DNA of 64,000 nucleotides from Pyrus communis (GCF_963583255.1 NC_084819.1:2673501-2737500), one strand, 5' to 3'; numbered from the stretch's first letter, positions 35,200 to 48,002 are shown. Notes: generated by a model from the sequence alone, not told the origin. Numbers and translations are program-made.

Positions 35200-35413
35200 G
35201 GAAAAGGATCCTGCGAGGATGCTTTTCCTGGAATCCAGAGGATCTTGTAATCATGTCTGTTTATCGTATATCGTGCGGGCAGTTTTCGTTAGGTACTATT
35301 TATATTTAATTTAAAATTTAAAATGATTTCTGACCGCATAATGTACGATGAACGAACATGATTACAAGATCTTCCGAATCCCCAGGAAAATGATCTAGCA
35401 AGGATCCTTTTCC
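35200..35413. mobile_element. Hairpin MULE-type MITE, older copy
   Basis: The left arm begins GGAAAAGGATCCTGC and contains GATCTTGTAATCATG; the reverse-complemented right arm begins GGAAAAGGATCCTTG and contains the same GATCTTGTAATCATG. Both arms are about 57 bp. Flanking 9-mers ATGTATCAC and ACATGTCAC differ by three transitions, so a decayed duplication is possible. Termini resemble the elements at 38497 and 42379. Confidence 0.65.
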
Positions 35414-35422
35414 ACATGTCAC

Positions 35423-36502
35423 AACCACATACCCGCCGCTGCCGCCACCACCACATCTAGTCACCCCCACTACTAATGGCCACCATCATCACCACCCACT
35501 AGCATCACCGTTGTCACCACCACCATTATTAGCACATCTTCTAACTACAATCTTTGATTTATTATTAATGACTCTATATACATGTTAATTTTCACATTTA
35601 AATTTTATTTTTATTTTAGATTGGCCAAACAATAAAATTCAGAAATTTTAGAAATAAAAATTCTGTCATTTCAATTTCTATCATTTTATTATTTCTTAGC
35701 AAGCTTAAATTTACTCATCCAGAAGTAGTGTTAAAGTCTTGGAGAAATTATTGGTATTTTTCCACGAAAAGTAAACATTTTTTTTTTTAAATAACAAATC
35801 CAATCTTTCACTAAGACTTCAAATAACTATTTCGAATTCAAGTTGATTATACACGAAAAGTGTACTTATATATTTTAATTTTGAATTGAGACAAGGATTT
35901 CAATTTATTTCAAGGAGAAACAAAATTTAATACATGTAAAAGATGACATCATACGCGTTTTTTCTGTTTGTGTGTATGTGACGAAATTGCCATTACTTCT
36001 TTGTTTGAAACGACAACTAACGGCGAGGTTGGGCTCAATTTCCAGTTCGTCGATTTAATTCCGCTTTTTCTCAAGTTTTTTTTAATTTCTATGTTCTTGA
36101 TGTCTTCGTTCAATTATGAATTGAATTTTAAGTTTTGTTTTTCTAGTTTTTGAATTTTATTGCAATGTTAGTTTGTAGTTATTTTGTGCTTTTTTATTTT
36201 ATTTTATTGCAGTGTTAGTTTTTCTTATATAATTTAGAAGTTGAAATGTGATTTGAAGTTGATTGGTTTTTGAGATTGTGATTTTGAAATTTATTTGAGT
36301 TGTAGTTCTTAGTTTTTCGGTTAAAGTGTTCGACAAAATGTCCGAGTGAGACTTGGCATCACCTTTTTGTGAGTTGTTTTCAACATCCATCAACACACCT
36401 TCTTGCAATATGCCTCTAGAGACGACTATAGTCCACCAACCGTTCAACAAAATGCCACACTAAAATCTACATATTGTTTGCTTCCGAAAATTTAATAGGC
36501 TC

Positions 36503-36559
<57 letters not shown>

Positions 36560-36700
36560 TGAATCCACTATTGTCAATCCAACTAGTAACAATTTTGGGG
36601 AGCCCTGTAGGGCAACAAACATAGCTCAAGGGTACAATTATATTTACTTATGACTTTCTGTACGTTTGTTTTACTATGTACATCATATGATATAAGACTA
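35423..36700. other. Intergenic AT-rich stretch
   Basis: It contains a CAC/CCG-rich patch (35420-35540) and long AT-rich DNA. Small open frames (for example 35968-36153) look like random T-rich sequence. No gene recognised. Confidence 0.5.
36506..36557. repeat. TA microsatellite
   Basis: A 52-base perfect alternating AT/TA run in intergenic DNA. Confidence 0.95.
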
Positions 36701-36868
36701 AGGATCCTCCTGATCAAGCTCATCGAACTGTTGAAATTTTATCCAACGGCTACAATTATTATAACTTTTAGAGGGCCCCCTGTTTGTAGCCGTTGGATAA
36801 AATTTCAACAGCCTGATTGGCTTGGTCAGGAGAATCCTCACCCTTTACTCAGAAGAGGATCCTGATCC
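36701..36868. mobile_element. Hairpin MULE-type MITE, left end truncated
   Basis: The inner arms TGTTGAAATTTTATCCAACG and its exact complement on the right flank a core with ATTATAACTTTTAGAGGG. The right arm extends further out, to GGATCAGGATCCTCTTCTGA (reverse complement), whereas the left arm starts inside at AGGATCCTCCTG, so the left outer part is lost. Same family as 38497-38695 and 42379-42576. Confidence 0.75.
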
Positions 36869-38216
36869 GCATGTTTTGATATGAGCCTAATGTATTGCAC
36901 AGTCATAGGTAGGGTCTAATAAGTAGAGCAATTAAAGTGTCCATAATTTGAAAACAAAATTGCACTGACTGTCGTTGAATGTTTTATCATGACTCTTCCA
37001 AAATTAACATGGAACTTTAAGTTGCACATCAAATCTCATCATTTCATAAAAAACTCTCATATTTTTCAATGTAAAATATATCGTTGTATTAAAATAAATA
37101 AAAAGTTACTCATCAAATCTCATCGTTTCATCAAAAACTTTATCTGACTCCTGTTTTGAATTTTCCTCGCGATTCCTATAAATTAGTATCCAAATTTGAA
37201 TTTGAATTCGCATGAAGCTATGAGAACTACAAGTAATTTTACATGTTTTCGTTGAGCCGTTTACAACAGTAAGCTTCATTTTTGCTAGTATTTGTTACAT
37301 GATTTGCAAGCATTATACATTGATTGTCTTATGTAAGTAATTGCTCAAGTGACTTTTGACATTGATTGTGTTAGCTTCGGGGGATTTTAACATTACCAAG
37401 ATGGAGGACTACATCTTACTGTTAGAATCATGTAAAATTATTTCACCATAATAGGTAGTTACAATACAATAGGTAGTTTAGCTTGTACAAGTACTTATAT
37501 GGCAGGTAGTTCAGACTGTAAAAGTACTTATATGATAGGTAGTTTAGATTATAAAAGATCAGTTGAAATCTAAGTTTATGCCGACTAATATTATAATATG
37601 ATAGGTAGTTTAGCTTGTACAAGTACTTATATGACATTTAGTTTAGACTGTAAAGGTACTTATACAATAGGTAGTTTAGATTGTAAAATATCAATTGAAA
37701 TCTGGGTTTATGCCGACTAATAGAGCACCTGAATTGAAAAAAAAAATAGAAAAATAATATAACTAATAGCGAGGCCCCCCAAGAGATTTATAGGTGTTCG
37801 AAATTTTGGAAATGTCCTAAATTAATATTAGGAAATATGTAGTGCGAATATAATGACTCTAACTTTGGCTTATAACACATAGTTTTTTGTGAAAAAAAAA
37901 TTTGAAATTTTTATCTTTAAAGAAATATTTTGCAATGTAGTTAAGGAAAATATTGCAAAACCTTTGGATGTGATCCTACCGATTATTAGATCCTGAAACT
38001 ATTTTTTATTGATTCTTAAAGTGAGAAAATAGAAAAATATCTTTAAATTTAGGTTTTAAATCATTGATTACAAGTGTTTAAAAAATGAATTATAATATAT
38101 TTTGCACGGAAAAAATATATTTTAAAAAACATAAATATGATAGTTTGTTGTTATGATAAGATAAATAAAAGAAATATTAACAAAATAAAAAATTGAAAAA
38201 AAAATTGAAAAGGGAG
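36869..38216. other. Intergenic AT-rich stretch with tandem repeat
   Basis: No gene recognised. It includes the 132-bp tandem repeat at 37471-37727; the rest is AT-rich unique-looking DNA. Confidence 0.5.
37471..37727. repeat. Two-copy 132-bp tandem repeat with internal sub-repeats
   Basis: AGGTAGTTTAGCTTGTACAA recurs at 37471 and 37603, and both copies end with TTTATGCCGACTAAT. Inside each copy, degenerate ~40-bp sub-repeats (AGGTAGTTTAGAYTGTAAAA, GTACTTATATGA) alternate. Two copies only, about 85-90 percent alike by eye. Confidence 0.75.
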
Positions 38217-38309
38217 GGATCGGTATGAAGATAGCGATTTTTTTTATACTAGTCGCTCTATTTTTAGCGATTATTATAAGAAGAATCGCTAGCAAAGTAC
38301 CGATCGTAT
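38217..38309. repeat. Short inverted-repeat element ending GATCGGTA
   Basis: GATCGGTATGAAGATAGCGA and the reverse complement of the right end, GATCGGTACTTTGCTAGCGA, form an imperfect stem around a T-rich loop containing a second TAGCGA word. About 93 bp. Confidence 0.55.
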
Positions 38310-38496
38310 CATTTTCTCTTTTTTTGCCTTTTTTTTTTCTTTTTCCATTGAATAGCTATAGTAGAGTAAAATAGTAACCACAATGCAAAGTATCAACCTA
38401 ACAACAAAAAGTGATGACACATGGAGTCCTATTCATGGACCTAAATAAAAAAATAACTAAAAATTGGACTAATCCAATTGTTAGGCCATAAAATTG

Positions 38497-38695
38497 GGAA
38501 AGGGATCTTTTCCGGATCTCTTCCACCAAATCCACCCAATCACCTAATTCGGACCTTTGAAATTTAGTCCAACGGCTAAAGTTATTATAACTTTTAAAGT
38601 GGCCCCCTGTTCGTAGCTTTTGGATCAAATTTCAAGGGTCTGGATTGATTGATTGGGTGGATTTGGTGGAAGGGATCCAGAGAGGATCTCTTTCC
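38497..38695. mobile_element. Hairpin MULE-type MITE, perfect 9-bp duplication
   Basis: 199 bp. The left end is GGAAAGGGATC; the right end reverse-complemented is GGAAAGAGATCC. The arms share CTTCCACCAAATCCACCCAA and TTTGAAATTT and meet at a core ATTATAACTTTTAAAGTGG. Identical 9-mers ATAAAATTG flank it at 38488-38496 and 38696-38704. The whole element can fold as one hairpin. Confidence 0.85.
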
Positions 38696-38704
38696 ATAAA
38701 ATTG

Positions 38705-41173
38705 GACCTATTTCAAATTAGTTTATTTACGCGTAACAAATTTGTAAGGAAGAAGTTAATTTAAACCACATATTAATGAAACTCTTTTTGTCAACCATAA
38801 GAGGGTAAAAAAACATTTTTGTCTTCTATCACAAAATAAAATTATGGACAATAAAGCAATTTGCACAAACTAAATTTTACAGTTGTTTTTAAAAGCATCA
38901 CTACATGTAATCCTAACAAATCACCTACAAGAACTCCGGATTTTTACGGGTGTATTGTTTTATGAAACTTCGAATTTCTATGACACTTATTTTCAAAACT
39001 TCAAGTTCGAGTTTAAGTACGAACTCTAGGTTCATGATACCTACAAACAAACACAATATACATATGTAGTGAACGGGAATAGCTTCGGGACCTATGTGTG
39101 AAAATAATGAGTGACGACCCAAAATATGGGGCTGTCGTGGCTTGCAGGCCCAAAAGAGTGGTTATTAAGACTGCTGGGCAACAAAGGAGAAGTAAATGAG
39201 TTAATAGATTATATACTCAATTATTGGGCTAAAAAGGAAAAGTGAAAAACAAGGTCTAACCAATGGGCTTATTATTTCATGCAAGTCCAAAATAAAACAA
39301 AGCCATAAAGAAAAAAAACAAGTGGGACGGTTTGGTGCATATGCCCAATTGGGTTGCGGGTCGACTGCAGACAACCCAGGTCCGTAAGAAAGGTGATGCA
39401 AAACGACTTTGTTTTGGACCTTAGAGTTTTGGAGTAGGAACAACTTGGTGGCTCAGGCAGCGCGGCTTCAGGCTCCGGCTCCCATGCGTGTAGGGTTTGA
39501 AAAATCGTATTTTTTTTCTTCTCTTATTCACGCATATTCAATTCACCACAATTATAAGAACAATAAATTTAAGCTGAATCTATAATTTGAAAAAAAAAAC
39601 GTAAAATTAGAGTTCATGCTTCATGGTGAATGTTTCATGCAATCATTGCTGAAAAAATATCGAAATTGAAACCATGTTTTATAGATTACTTGGATTGTTT
39701 GATGAATATTGTGAACGGCTTTGTAGTAAACAAGCATTCAGCTCCTTAGCTTAGTGTTAGGAGCGTGTTTAACAATGCGTTGTGGCCTAAATTTAACTGA
39801 ATGAGAGAGAGACGGGTGCAGTTGCATAAAGAGAAAAGGTAAGCTTGGGAATTACTGTGATTATATTTCTCCGTACCTTGTGCCTTTTTTAAGAAAAATA
39901 ATGGGGTTACTTGCCCTACAAGTAATACAAAGTTGTGCCTTTTTGTTTTTTGTAATTAATTCTTGAATTGTTTCTTACTAACATCAGTAATTGTTGAGAC
40001 TATAGATACTAAAGTAATGATTTCTGTTGTGAAATTGGTGTGAATGCTCACATAAAGAAAACAACCACATATGGCTTAGGGTGGAAAGTGGAAGAATAGA
40101 AGTCAAAATTATATTGCTTAAATAGAAGACGTTTGGTTTTTATTGTTTTGGTGTGTAAGCCTTTTATATGCATTAAAAGAGACGTATGATTGTATCGTAT
40201 GAGTAGTACAAAAAGATGAAAAGCAAAAAGTAATAATCATGTTTTTCTCATTTGTCCCTCTCTACGTTCATTTCTCTTATCTGACACTAGTGAAGAAAAT
40301 AAACAGAATAATACATGGCTCCCGTTTCACTTCAATCTCTAACAACTCTGATAATATATATAGGTACACATCATCTGATAATAACATGTGTCTAAATGCT
40401 CAAGGTAATCATTATCTTGAATTGGTCAAAGCTCCAAAAGACTCCAAAACAAAATTGTCAAACACTCTAATGCTTTAGCACATTTAATCAAATATATTAA
40501 ACATTAACTCGTTCTATCAATTATAGTTTTCTCTCAAGTGAGGCATATATATATATATATATATATTATATGGCCCTTTGTAACCAAGTATATCTCGGGA
40601 TACTAAACCTATTTAGAATTTTTTTTTTTTTTTTTTTTTTTTACATATATTAAAATAAACGGTTAAATAGGTACCCGGTTATAACCGTGGGTAATACCCA
40701 TAACCGTCCATTTAAATTTCACGGATAAACGGTTATACCCATAACCGTTTATTTATTTAAACGGTTACCCATAACCGTAACCGTCAAATTTAAATGAGCG
40801 GATAACCACGGTTACAACCAATGAGTATTTGCCCATCCCTATATGAGAGAAGAGAAATGTTAACAACATTCGCATTTAAACATTTTCGTTCTACCGTCTC
40901 AGCTCTACTTCTCATACTATAATGTTGCTTGATGATCTAAACCGTCTGCTTTTTAAATCATCGTTTAAAGATCATCTATGCTAAAAAATTAACTAAGTCT
41001 ATAATCGTTCAATCATCTAATCATTATTTAGTAAAAAAACGAACCATGTTTCTCACTTAAGCATTGAAATTTTGACGTTAATCATGTTTCACAATAGCTT
41101 AATTTTGGCATTTTACATTTTAAATAAACAAAAACAACTACGATAAGTCCAGATAAATAAAATCATCTAAATG
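38705..41173. other. Intergenic stretch between MITE and SAM carrier
   Basis: No gene recognised. Mostly AT-rich with short random frames, a TA run near 40542-40565, a T run at 40620-40642 and the ATAACCG repeat region that follows it. The last 100-200 bases are probably the 3' UTR of the minus-strand SAM carrier. Confidence 0.5.
40650..40850. repeat. ATAACCG/CGGTTAT-rich region, probable hAT MITE end
   Basis: CGGTTA or TAACCG occurs about ten times in both orientations in 200 bp, ending on the minus strand in TAGGGATGGGCAAATACTC, a common terminus of plant hAT elements. The other terminus is not identified (the region abuts a T run). Confidence 0.45.
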
Positions 41174-44100
41174 TTAATCCTGCTTTGAGTCTTGAGGGAG
41201 TGCAGGTTTCCTCTGAGCAAGCAGCAGCTTTGTCCTCTCAAGGACTCCAAAAAAGATTGATCCGCCTATGCCTATCCACAGTACTCTCGGCCCGATGCCC
41301 TGAAGCAAGCAAACACAAGATATAAGATAACTTTGGTCAGCAACGAATGACTGATCGCATCATGATCAACGATCTGTAACATTTCATACACAAAAGCCCC
41401 GCAAATCCAGGCCTCAGAGCTCGACTAAAACCTGTTTAGTACGTCAGATACTTTGTGATAAGTTGAAGGGATCACAAAAAGTTATTCTCCATTTCGAGCC
41501 ATAAGTCGTATCAGTAAGATGATTATGGAACCGCCAAGAGATGTGATAGCATAGACTAAAGCATATCCAACCCAAGACCCAAATATAGAGACAGTACAAG
41601 TATTTATGGACCAGGAAGGAAATGAAACTCTGTACAGTTGGCTACCACATATTGCGATCTCATGTGATATTTCACCCAGTTAATTTCATGAAAAGTGCCC
41701 TTTTGGACCCATATCCTAATCTTAATCAATGTGTTGACAAAATTCGAACTGCTCGAACATAAGTGTAAAATGGTCCAAACTACGGAGATGAAATTGTATT
41801 TTCGACGCATTGCAAGAACATAAAGTCCTTTGATTAATTGTTAATGAAGGTTAGTGATTAGTCAACGATCGATCCAGCTAAAGCATCCTACAGGCCTCAT
41901 ATCATACCTCTAGTGACCATCTAAGAGATACATAACTTAATATGAAATGCAGAATATGGAACCGAAAATAAAGTGTAAACCATTTTACTTCTTTGTTTAT
42001 TTCCTTTTCATGGGCTGCTAGAAAAAAAAACATGGGATTCATATTTTGTATGAAATTAAAATAACGGATGCTTAATACACACCTTCAAAAGAGCAGAACG
42101 TCCTTCTTCCCTCACAACAGTTTGAACACAATCAATGATTCCCTTGTACTGGTTTGCAGATCCCTTAAAACAAGCAAGCAGACAAACGATATAACTGTTT
42201 CTTAACAGAGAAGCATACGCGCACATGACTCCGTGCAAAAACTTATGTCGTGGTTCTTTGCAAGAAGAAATCTAAACACAGGTGCAAACAATTGGAGGTT
42301 GCCCAAATGTTTGTTAGTTACTCATTTTAAATTAGCCCTTATGTGAGTTCTTTTAATTAGCGCCCCCTCAAACTATGGGGAAGAGGATCCTCTCCTGAGC
42401 ATAGGATGAGGATCCTCCTGACCACAAAATCCGGGCTGTTCAATTTTAATCCAACGGCTCTAAACAGGGGGTTCCCTAAAAAGTATAATAATTGCAACCG
42501 TTGGATTAAAATTGAACGGCCCGGATTTCGTGGTCAGGAGGATCCCCATCCTATGCTCAGGAGAGGATCCTCTTCCAAACTATGGTATATAATATGGCAT
42601 CCCTGAAATAATTTCCAAGCTCTGCCACTGGGCATACATTATAGTACAAGAGCTTCGATAAGAATAACAGAAAGCAGAATAGCAGTTTGGCCTTACCTGA
42701 ACCATTAGCCTGGTTTTAATCACATCAAGCGGAGTGGTTATTGCTCCAGTTACTGCGCCTGCAAGAGTTTGATATTCAAAATATGAGAGATTTCATACAA
42801 CCGACATGACAAGGTTAGTTTTGTATCTTAAAGGGAGAATGAGGTCTCTTATACGTGTCCCAAAATTAGTAAATTGCAGGGAATGAGGTTATTGCGGTTC
42901 ATGACAATAGAGGTAGAATAGCACTCTTCCATGAAGTCTAGACAAGTGCTCAGCCAACCGAACCAACTTCTTCCCCACCCCCAAAAGAGAAAACCAAAAA
43001 ATAAGGAAAAAAAAAATGCAGCTGTATGTCAAAGTGAACGGAAAGTGAAGAGAAAACTGCATTAATATGTGCATTTGCTTCCATGAATGTAAATCACACC
43101 CTGGGAAAACCACTGCTAGAATCCATTGGATAGAATCATAGAAGTCAAATATTTAACCAGAATTTATCATTTCTATGTCTTAAATTTTCAGTGCATGCTA
43201 AGGAAGCTCGATCAACCACCCATCAGAAAAGTTAAATTTTGACAAGATTTACGTGATTGCAAAGCAGTAGTATATGATACAATCCAGTGTTTCATACAAA
43301 ACGACGAGCAAAAGCTATGTACCAGCAAAAGCCCCAATGATAGCATTTTCAGGGTCGTTGAGCTCTCTTTTTGCCTGACAAACAGAAACAGAGTAAAAAG
43401 TGATTAAGGGAGGCAGTACAGGATTTATGGCATACAATCACTTTTTTATCTTTATGGGTTTGGATATGTTAAGTGTTTAAGGGCATTGCACTTTTCTCTA
43501 TATCTGCAGATTGGAGAGCTGTTGTGGTCCGCACAGGTACCATTTGAGGTGGACCCTTAGTTTGGAGGGTTTTATGTACTTAACCCTTAATAATATCACA
43601 TTCACATGCAAGTCTTTCTTTTCTAAACCCTAAAATAATAATTGTTTTTCTTTTAAATGCAAAACTCCTTTAATTTCTTAGTATGTAAATTGCCTCCATA
43701 GTGGATTTGCCGAGCACAAACCCAATTTGGTCGTCTCCACAATTGATTCTTGCTTAATCATTGTTCTCTTAGCTTCTTTGACTTGGCAGGACCCAAGTAT
43801 TATCCTTATTAAATCATTAGTTACCGACTCAACTTCCACACTTCCAAGAGTTTTACATCCCTCTGTAGGTGTTTTATATGGTTTTAACGGTTTCATTGTT
43901 ACCCATAGTTTAAAGTAACCTCCTGCCTTTCAAAACTTCCTGATCCCTTTACCCAAGAGAACGTAACATACTAAACCAATAATCATAAAACAAAAAGAGA
44001 AGTACAGACCCCATGACTACATAACCCCATAATTTCACACTTTTGTGAAAGAAAGTTGTTTTATCAGTTGAAATGAAAAATAAGTTTAAATGTTCCATTC

Positions 44101-47100
44101 CAAAGGTTCTATGTGCCTCACAAAATGTCAATAAGTTTATAAACAAAAAAAAAAAAGGATAAAGTCATGAACATGAACTGCAAGTAATACTTTTTGAACA
44201 AGGATTTATCCAAGAGGAACCTTATCACTTGTCAAACATAGCATCAGCACCAGTTACGCAGTCAAGGTACTAAATGGAAAATATTAGCAGTCATAAGTAA
44301 TTTTAATCAATGGCTCACTCTAGTCTGCAAAAATAATCGAAAGGTGGTGAGAAGCTTACTGCTTTTTTGTAACCTAGCCGAAGCTGCTCGTATAGGCAAA
44401 ATTGAATTGCATCAAATGGTAAATCTCTCAATAAAAACGATCCATATCCCTACTTTTCCACAAAAGAAAAAAGGTCAAAATTGAAAAATAACTTAACACT
44501 TTAATAGGGAAAAGAGAGAAAGCAAATGACAAAAACAGATGGACAGACGAACGAAGGGACGTTAATGCCTCTCGGTTGTGTAATACAATATTGCTAACAA
44601 AAACAGAGACCAAAACAGCAACAGACACCATCTCATAATGAAAACCAGTTCAACTTTTTGACCTAGGAGGAAATCTAGGAACTTCCAATCCAATTTCTAC
44701 GGAAATAGGGACTTGATTTGTCCTCTAGTAAGAATACACACCGCATAGAATCCTTTAAAGCCCTCTTTAAAAGCAATATGGCGGACAGCAACAGAGGCTG
44801 ATGTAAATTGCCCAGTTTGCATCCTTTGCTTAACAACCTGAGAAATAGTAGGACAGAAAAATATCAGCCAAAGATAATTGAACATGGAAGTGCATAAGTA
44901 AACTACTGTACCTCTGTCGGAACACGAACGAGTGATGCAGCAATACCTCCAAAAGCCCCTGCTGTCTACAGAAGTTCAAGAAAAGGATTTCTATCAAGAC
45001 AAAACAGTTTACACCAGCCAATTTATCAACATAAGTATCAGGCAACCAAATAGGTTCAAAGGATTACTAAACTGTATCATTGACAAGAAATAAATTTTTC
45101 TAAAATATATAATTGAGGTAGCTGATTCCATAGAGCATATGTAGATCACAACCACATCATGTAATACTAGACTACTGATCTCATTTGGTGACCGTTGAGA
45201 CATAATAGGAGGCATGCATCAAAAGGTGTTTGATAATTCCACTAGTGGTATAAAGCACCATGCATTCTGAGACTGAGAGCAACAATCTTTATGATGTAAC
45301 GGGCCTTCATGCATAAAGTAATAAGCAGAGAAGACTTTGCAGACCGCTCATTGGTCATAGTCCCACTTGAAATACATATAACATAGAGGAGTAGATATAT
45401 TTCTCTTACAAAATGGGCTAGAGCACTTAGATTTTCAGGGAAAATCTTCAACAGTTTTTTCTTCGCAGGTTCATACACTCCAACAAAAATTGCAGAAGCC
45501 CTGCACACAAGTAAATAATTTTTACACACACATTAGATTGTTCTTCACAGTAAACATTTTATAGCACTGGCGGAAGGTCCACTAAAATCTGATATGTGAT
45601 GTGGTAGTGACAGACTGCAAATCCTTACAGGAAAGGAATTTTACTCTAGTAGTAATGTAGCTGCTTTGTGTGTGTGCACGTGCGCATATGAGGAACTGAA
45701 CTATACAATGTGATCCAACGGTCTGAACCATTCATTTTTTAGGTCCATGTCACAGATATTTCTTACAGAAACCGACTTGCAGACCATTTAGCCATCTAAC
45801 TATTATCAAATGAAATTTCCACTAAACAATGAACTGGTCATGATGACAAAAACTAAAAATCACTAAACATGAACTCTGCCATTTAAGAACTAACACTCCA
45901 CTATCCATGTTCATGGCATAGAAATACAATAAGCATGCATATCCCAATTACTATTAAGCCAATTAGCTCATGCATGCACCTGATATTCAGAAGGTACTTA
46001 CGGTAAGACACCAGCAAGATTTCCAGTCAATCCAGAATAAAGCCCCTTAAAGGCTATTTTCCCTCCACCACGAGCAGCCTGTTCCAAAGCTCAAAACGGT
46101 GTTCATAAATAACTTGATGGTCAAGATAAAAATTGAATGTACGCAAACGTATTGGATAGACCATTCTTGGATTCCTAGACAGACCTTATGCAGCATGCAG
46201 ATACAAAAAAGGGAATGAGGAAGAAAAAACAAAACAACTGAGTGCTCAGTCTCACAGCACCAAAATAACAAGTAGTTCACTTAATACTTTCTGAGCTACC
46301 ATGGTTGTTTGTATCCAATCGTAATATTAAACCATATACATAATGGATAGGCTAGAGGACCAGAGGCTCAAACCTATCAAGTTTAAATACATAACTGAAC
46401 TAGAATGCACTTTCATTGTTAACCTGCCTGCAGTCTTGTCTTTATGGTATCAATGGGGTATAGAGCTGTTTCAACAACAACACCGGCTGTACCTCCTGCA
46501 ATGACACCCTCTGCAAATCCAGCCATACTAGTTATTAGTTAAATCAGGTGTGCAGTATGTAATGCATGTAGACCAACTAATCCAAGAAATAGAATATGTT
46601 ATAAACTGAAAGACTATTGGCTTCACCTCTTCCTCCACAACCAAAAGCTCGTTATAAAGCCACACACTAATGCCCACACCATGCTAGCTTTTTCATTTTT
46701 CCTTTGCTCAAAAAAGCAAGAGTTGCCACCTTTTTGCAATCACTCTGATATTGTCTAGCTCTACTCCCCCTCAACAACCTACTTGTGAAACTAATCTTTA
46801 CTCTACATTAAACCTCTAAGAGTTAGCAGTCCCTTAATACATTTGTCAATACAAAAAATTGGCTTAATTATGATGCTTAATGAACTGCAACCTAGAATTT
46901 AACATATAAGTAAACACTAATCAATATCTTCAACTGTAATTATTAAACGTACCAAATAAAGTGCGTAAGAAATCAAAGGGTTTCTCTTCCTGCATGCTGA
47001 CTGATGCAAAAGACTTTCGTGTTCCTATAGGCGCATACTGCGTTTTCTGGCTATATTCATCTGCAAAACCATATCACTCATTAAAACAAAAGGCAATAAC

Positions 47101-47990
47101 ATTTAAATATAAAATACCAAGGGAACGTACAAAAATTCCGCATCATCAAAACAAAGAGCGTAGGTAGTTAGATATCAATACGTATTATAATCCCTATACA
47201 GGAAAGTGTATCCTACTCCTACCTCATAAAACCAGGGTATTGTTCTAGACTTCTAAACGATTTCTACCTAGTAAAGAAAAATATTTGCTTAAATGTAATG
47301 CTTAATCTATGTTCAATACAAAACAGGTTATAGCAACATATTTTATATGATTTCCCAAATTAACATTGAAGAGAGAAATTTTCTATAAAAAGGCTAGTTC
47401 CTAATAAACCTCGAGAGATCATATGAGATACACACTACTGTAAATAACAGAGGGCTCTAAATATTTCTAATTCATAAAATAAACTTCTTAGAAATTATGA
47501 TATATTGTTTATGCAAAATAAATTCGTTAGACTAAATGCTCGTAGATACCATATAGAGAAAGTGAAACTGAATCCTTATAAAAAATAAAAAAAACAATAA
47601 CCGCCAAACCTTATCCTACTAAGTGGGGTCGGCTGCGCAACATCGGGAGTATTTATACATAACTAGGAAATAATTACATTGGGAGTATTTACAAATAATT
47701 GAGACATCTCACATGTGACTAGGATTCAGATTCTATACAATTTTGACTAGATAAACTTTTAGTCTCTTCATTTTTTGGGTGTTAACTGTTCAGGAAAGCT
47801 TAAGCATTCAACAATGGCTACAACATATTATATCCAAATTATTCAATGTGGTGCTAAATTATGCTATTAATATCAATAAATAGGAAGATTAAGGAGAAAA
47901 AAGGCAGAGGAGCAAAAATTGAGAAAATTGTTTACCTGATGAAGTTCCTGAGCCCTTTTTCGAGTCCACTGCTAGCGTCAGAGGACCCAT
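41174..47990 (-). CDS. SAMC: Mitochondrial-carrier-family S-adenosylmethionine carrier
   Basis: Twelve exons join in frame to 324 residues: 47990-47936, 47060-46953, 46510-46428, 46078-46002, 45500-45410, 44965-44912, 44837-44742, 44449-44360, 43374-43323, 42758-42697, 42163-42083, 41299-41174. The three carrier signatures are visible: PIDTIKTR (73-80), PTEVVKQR (154-161) and PLDVIKTR (245-252). The protein follows Arabidopsis SAMC1 closely, e.g. GGTAGVVVETALYP, GLYSGLTGNLAGVLP, MQTGQFTSASVAVR and GIGPRVLWIGIGGSIFFGVL. It would exchange S-adenosylmethionine for S-adenosylhomocysteine across plastid and/or mitochondrial inner membranes. Residue 191, Arg in the usual GYRSFLLRDLP, reads Gly here. 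The intron after exon 3 begins GC; using the nearby GT would shift the frame. A 5' leader intron is likely (acceptor near 48003, donor near 48131). Confidence 0.93.
42379..42576. mobile_element. Hairpin MULE-type MITE inside a SAMC intron, perfect 9-bp duplication
   Basis: 198 bp. The two arms are almost exactly complementary over about 95 bp each: GGAAGAGGATCCTCTCCTGA at the left end and its complement at the right end, and TTCAATTTTAATCCAACGG near the core. Identical flanks AAACTATGG lie at 42370-42378 and 42577-42585. High arm identity and a perfect duplication suggest the youngest copy of this family. It lies in the intron between exons 10 and 11 of SAMC. Confidence 0.9.
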
Positions 47991-48002
47991 TGAGGTCCAA
48001 TG

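Noticed and set aside
37471..37727. Regularly spaced repeats, CRISPR-like at first sight
   Set aside because: Only two higher-order units with degenerate sub-repeats, no constant repeat with unique spacers, and the genome is a plant.
43678..43918. Opposed 63-72 codon frames in a SAMC intron
   Set aside because: No recognised family, no splice support, and they mirror each other on opposite strands.
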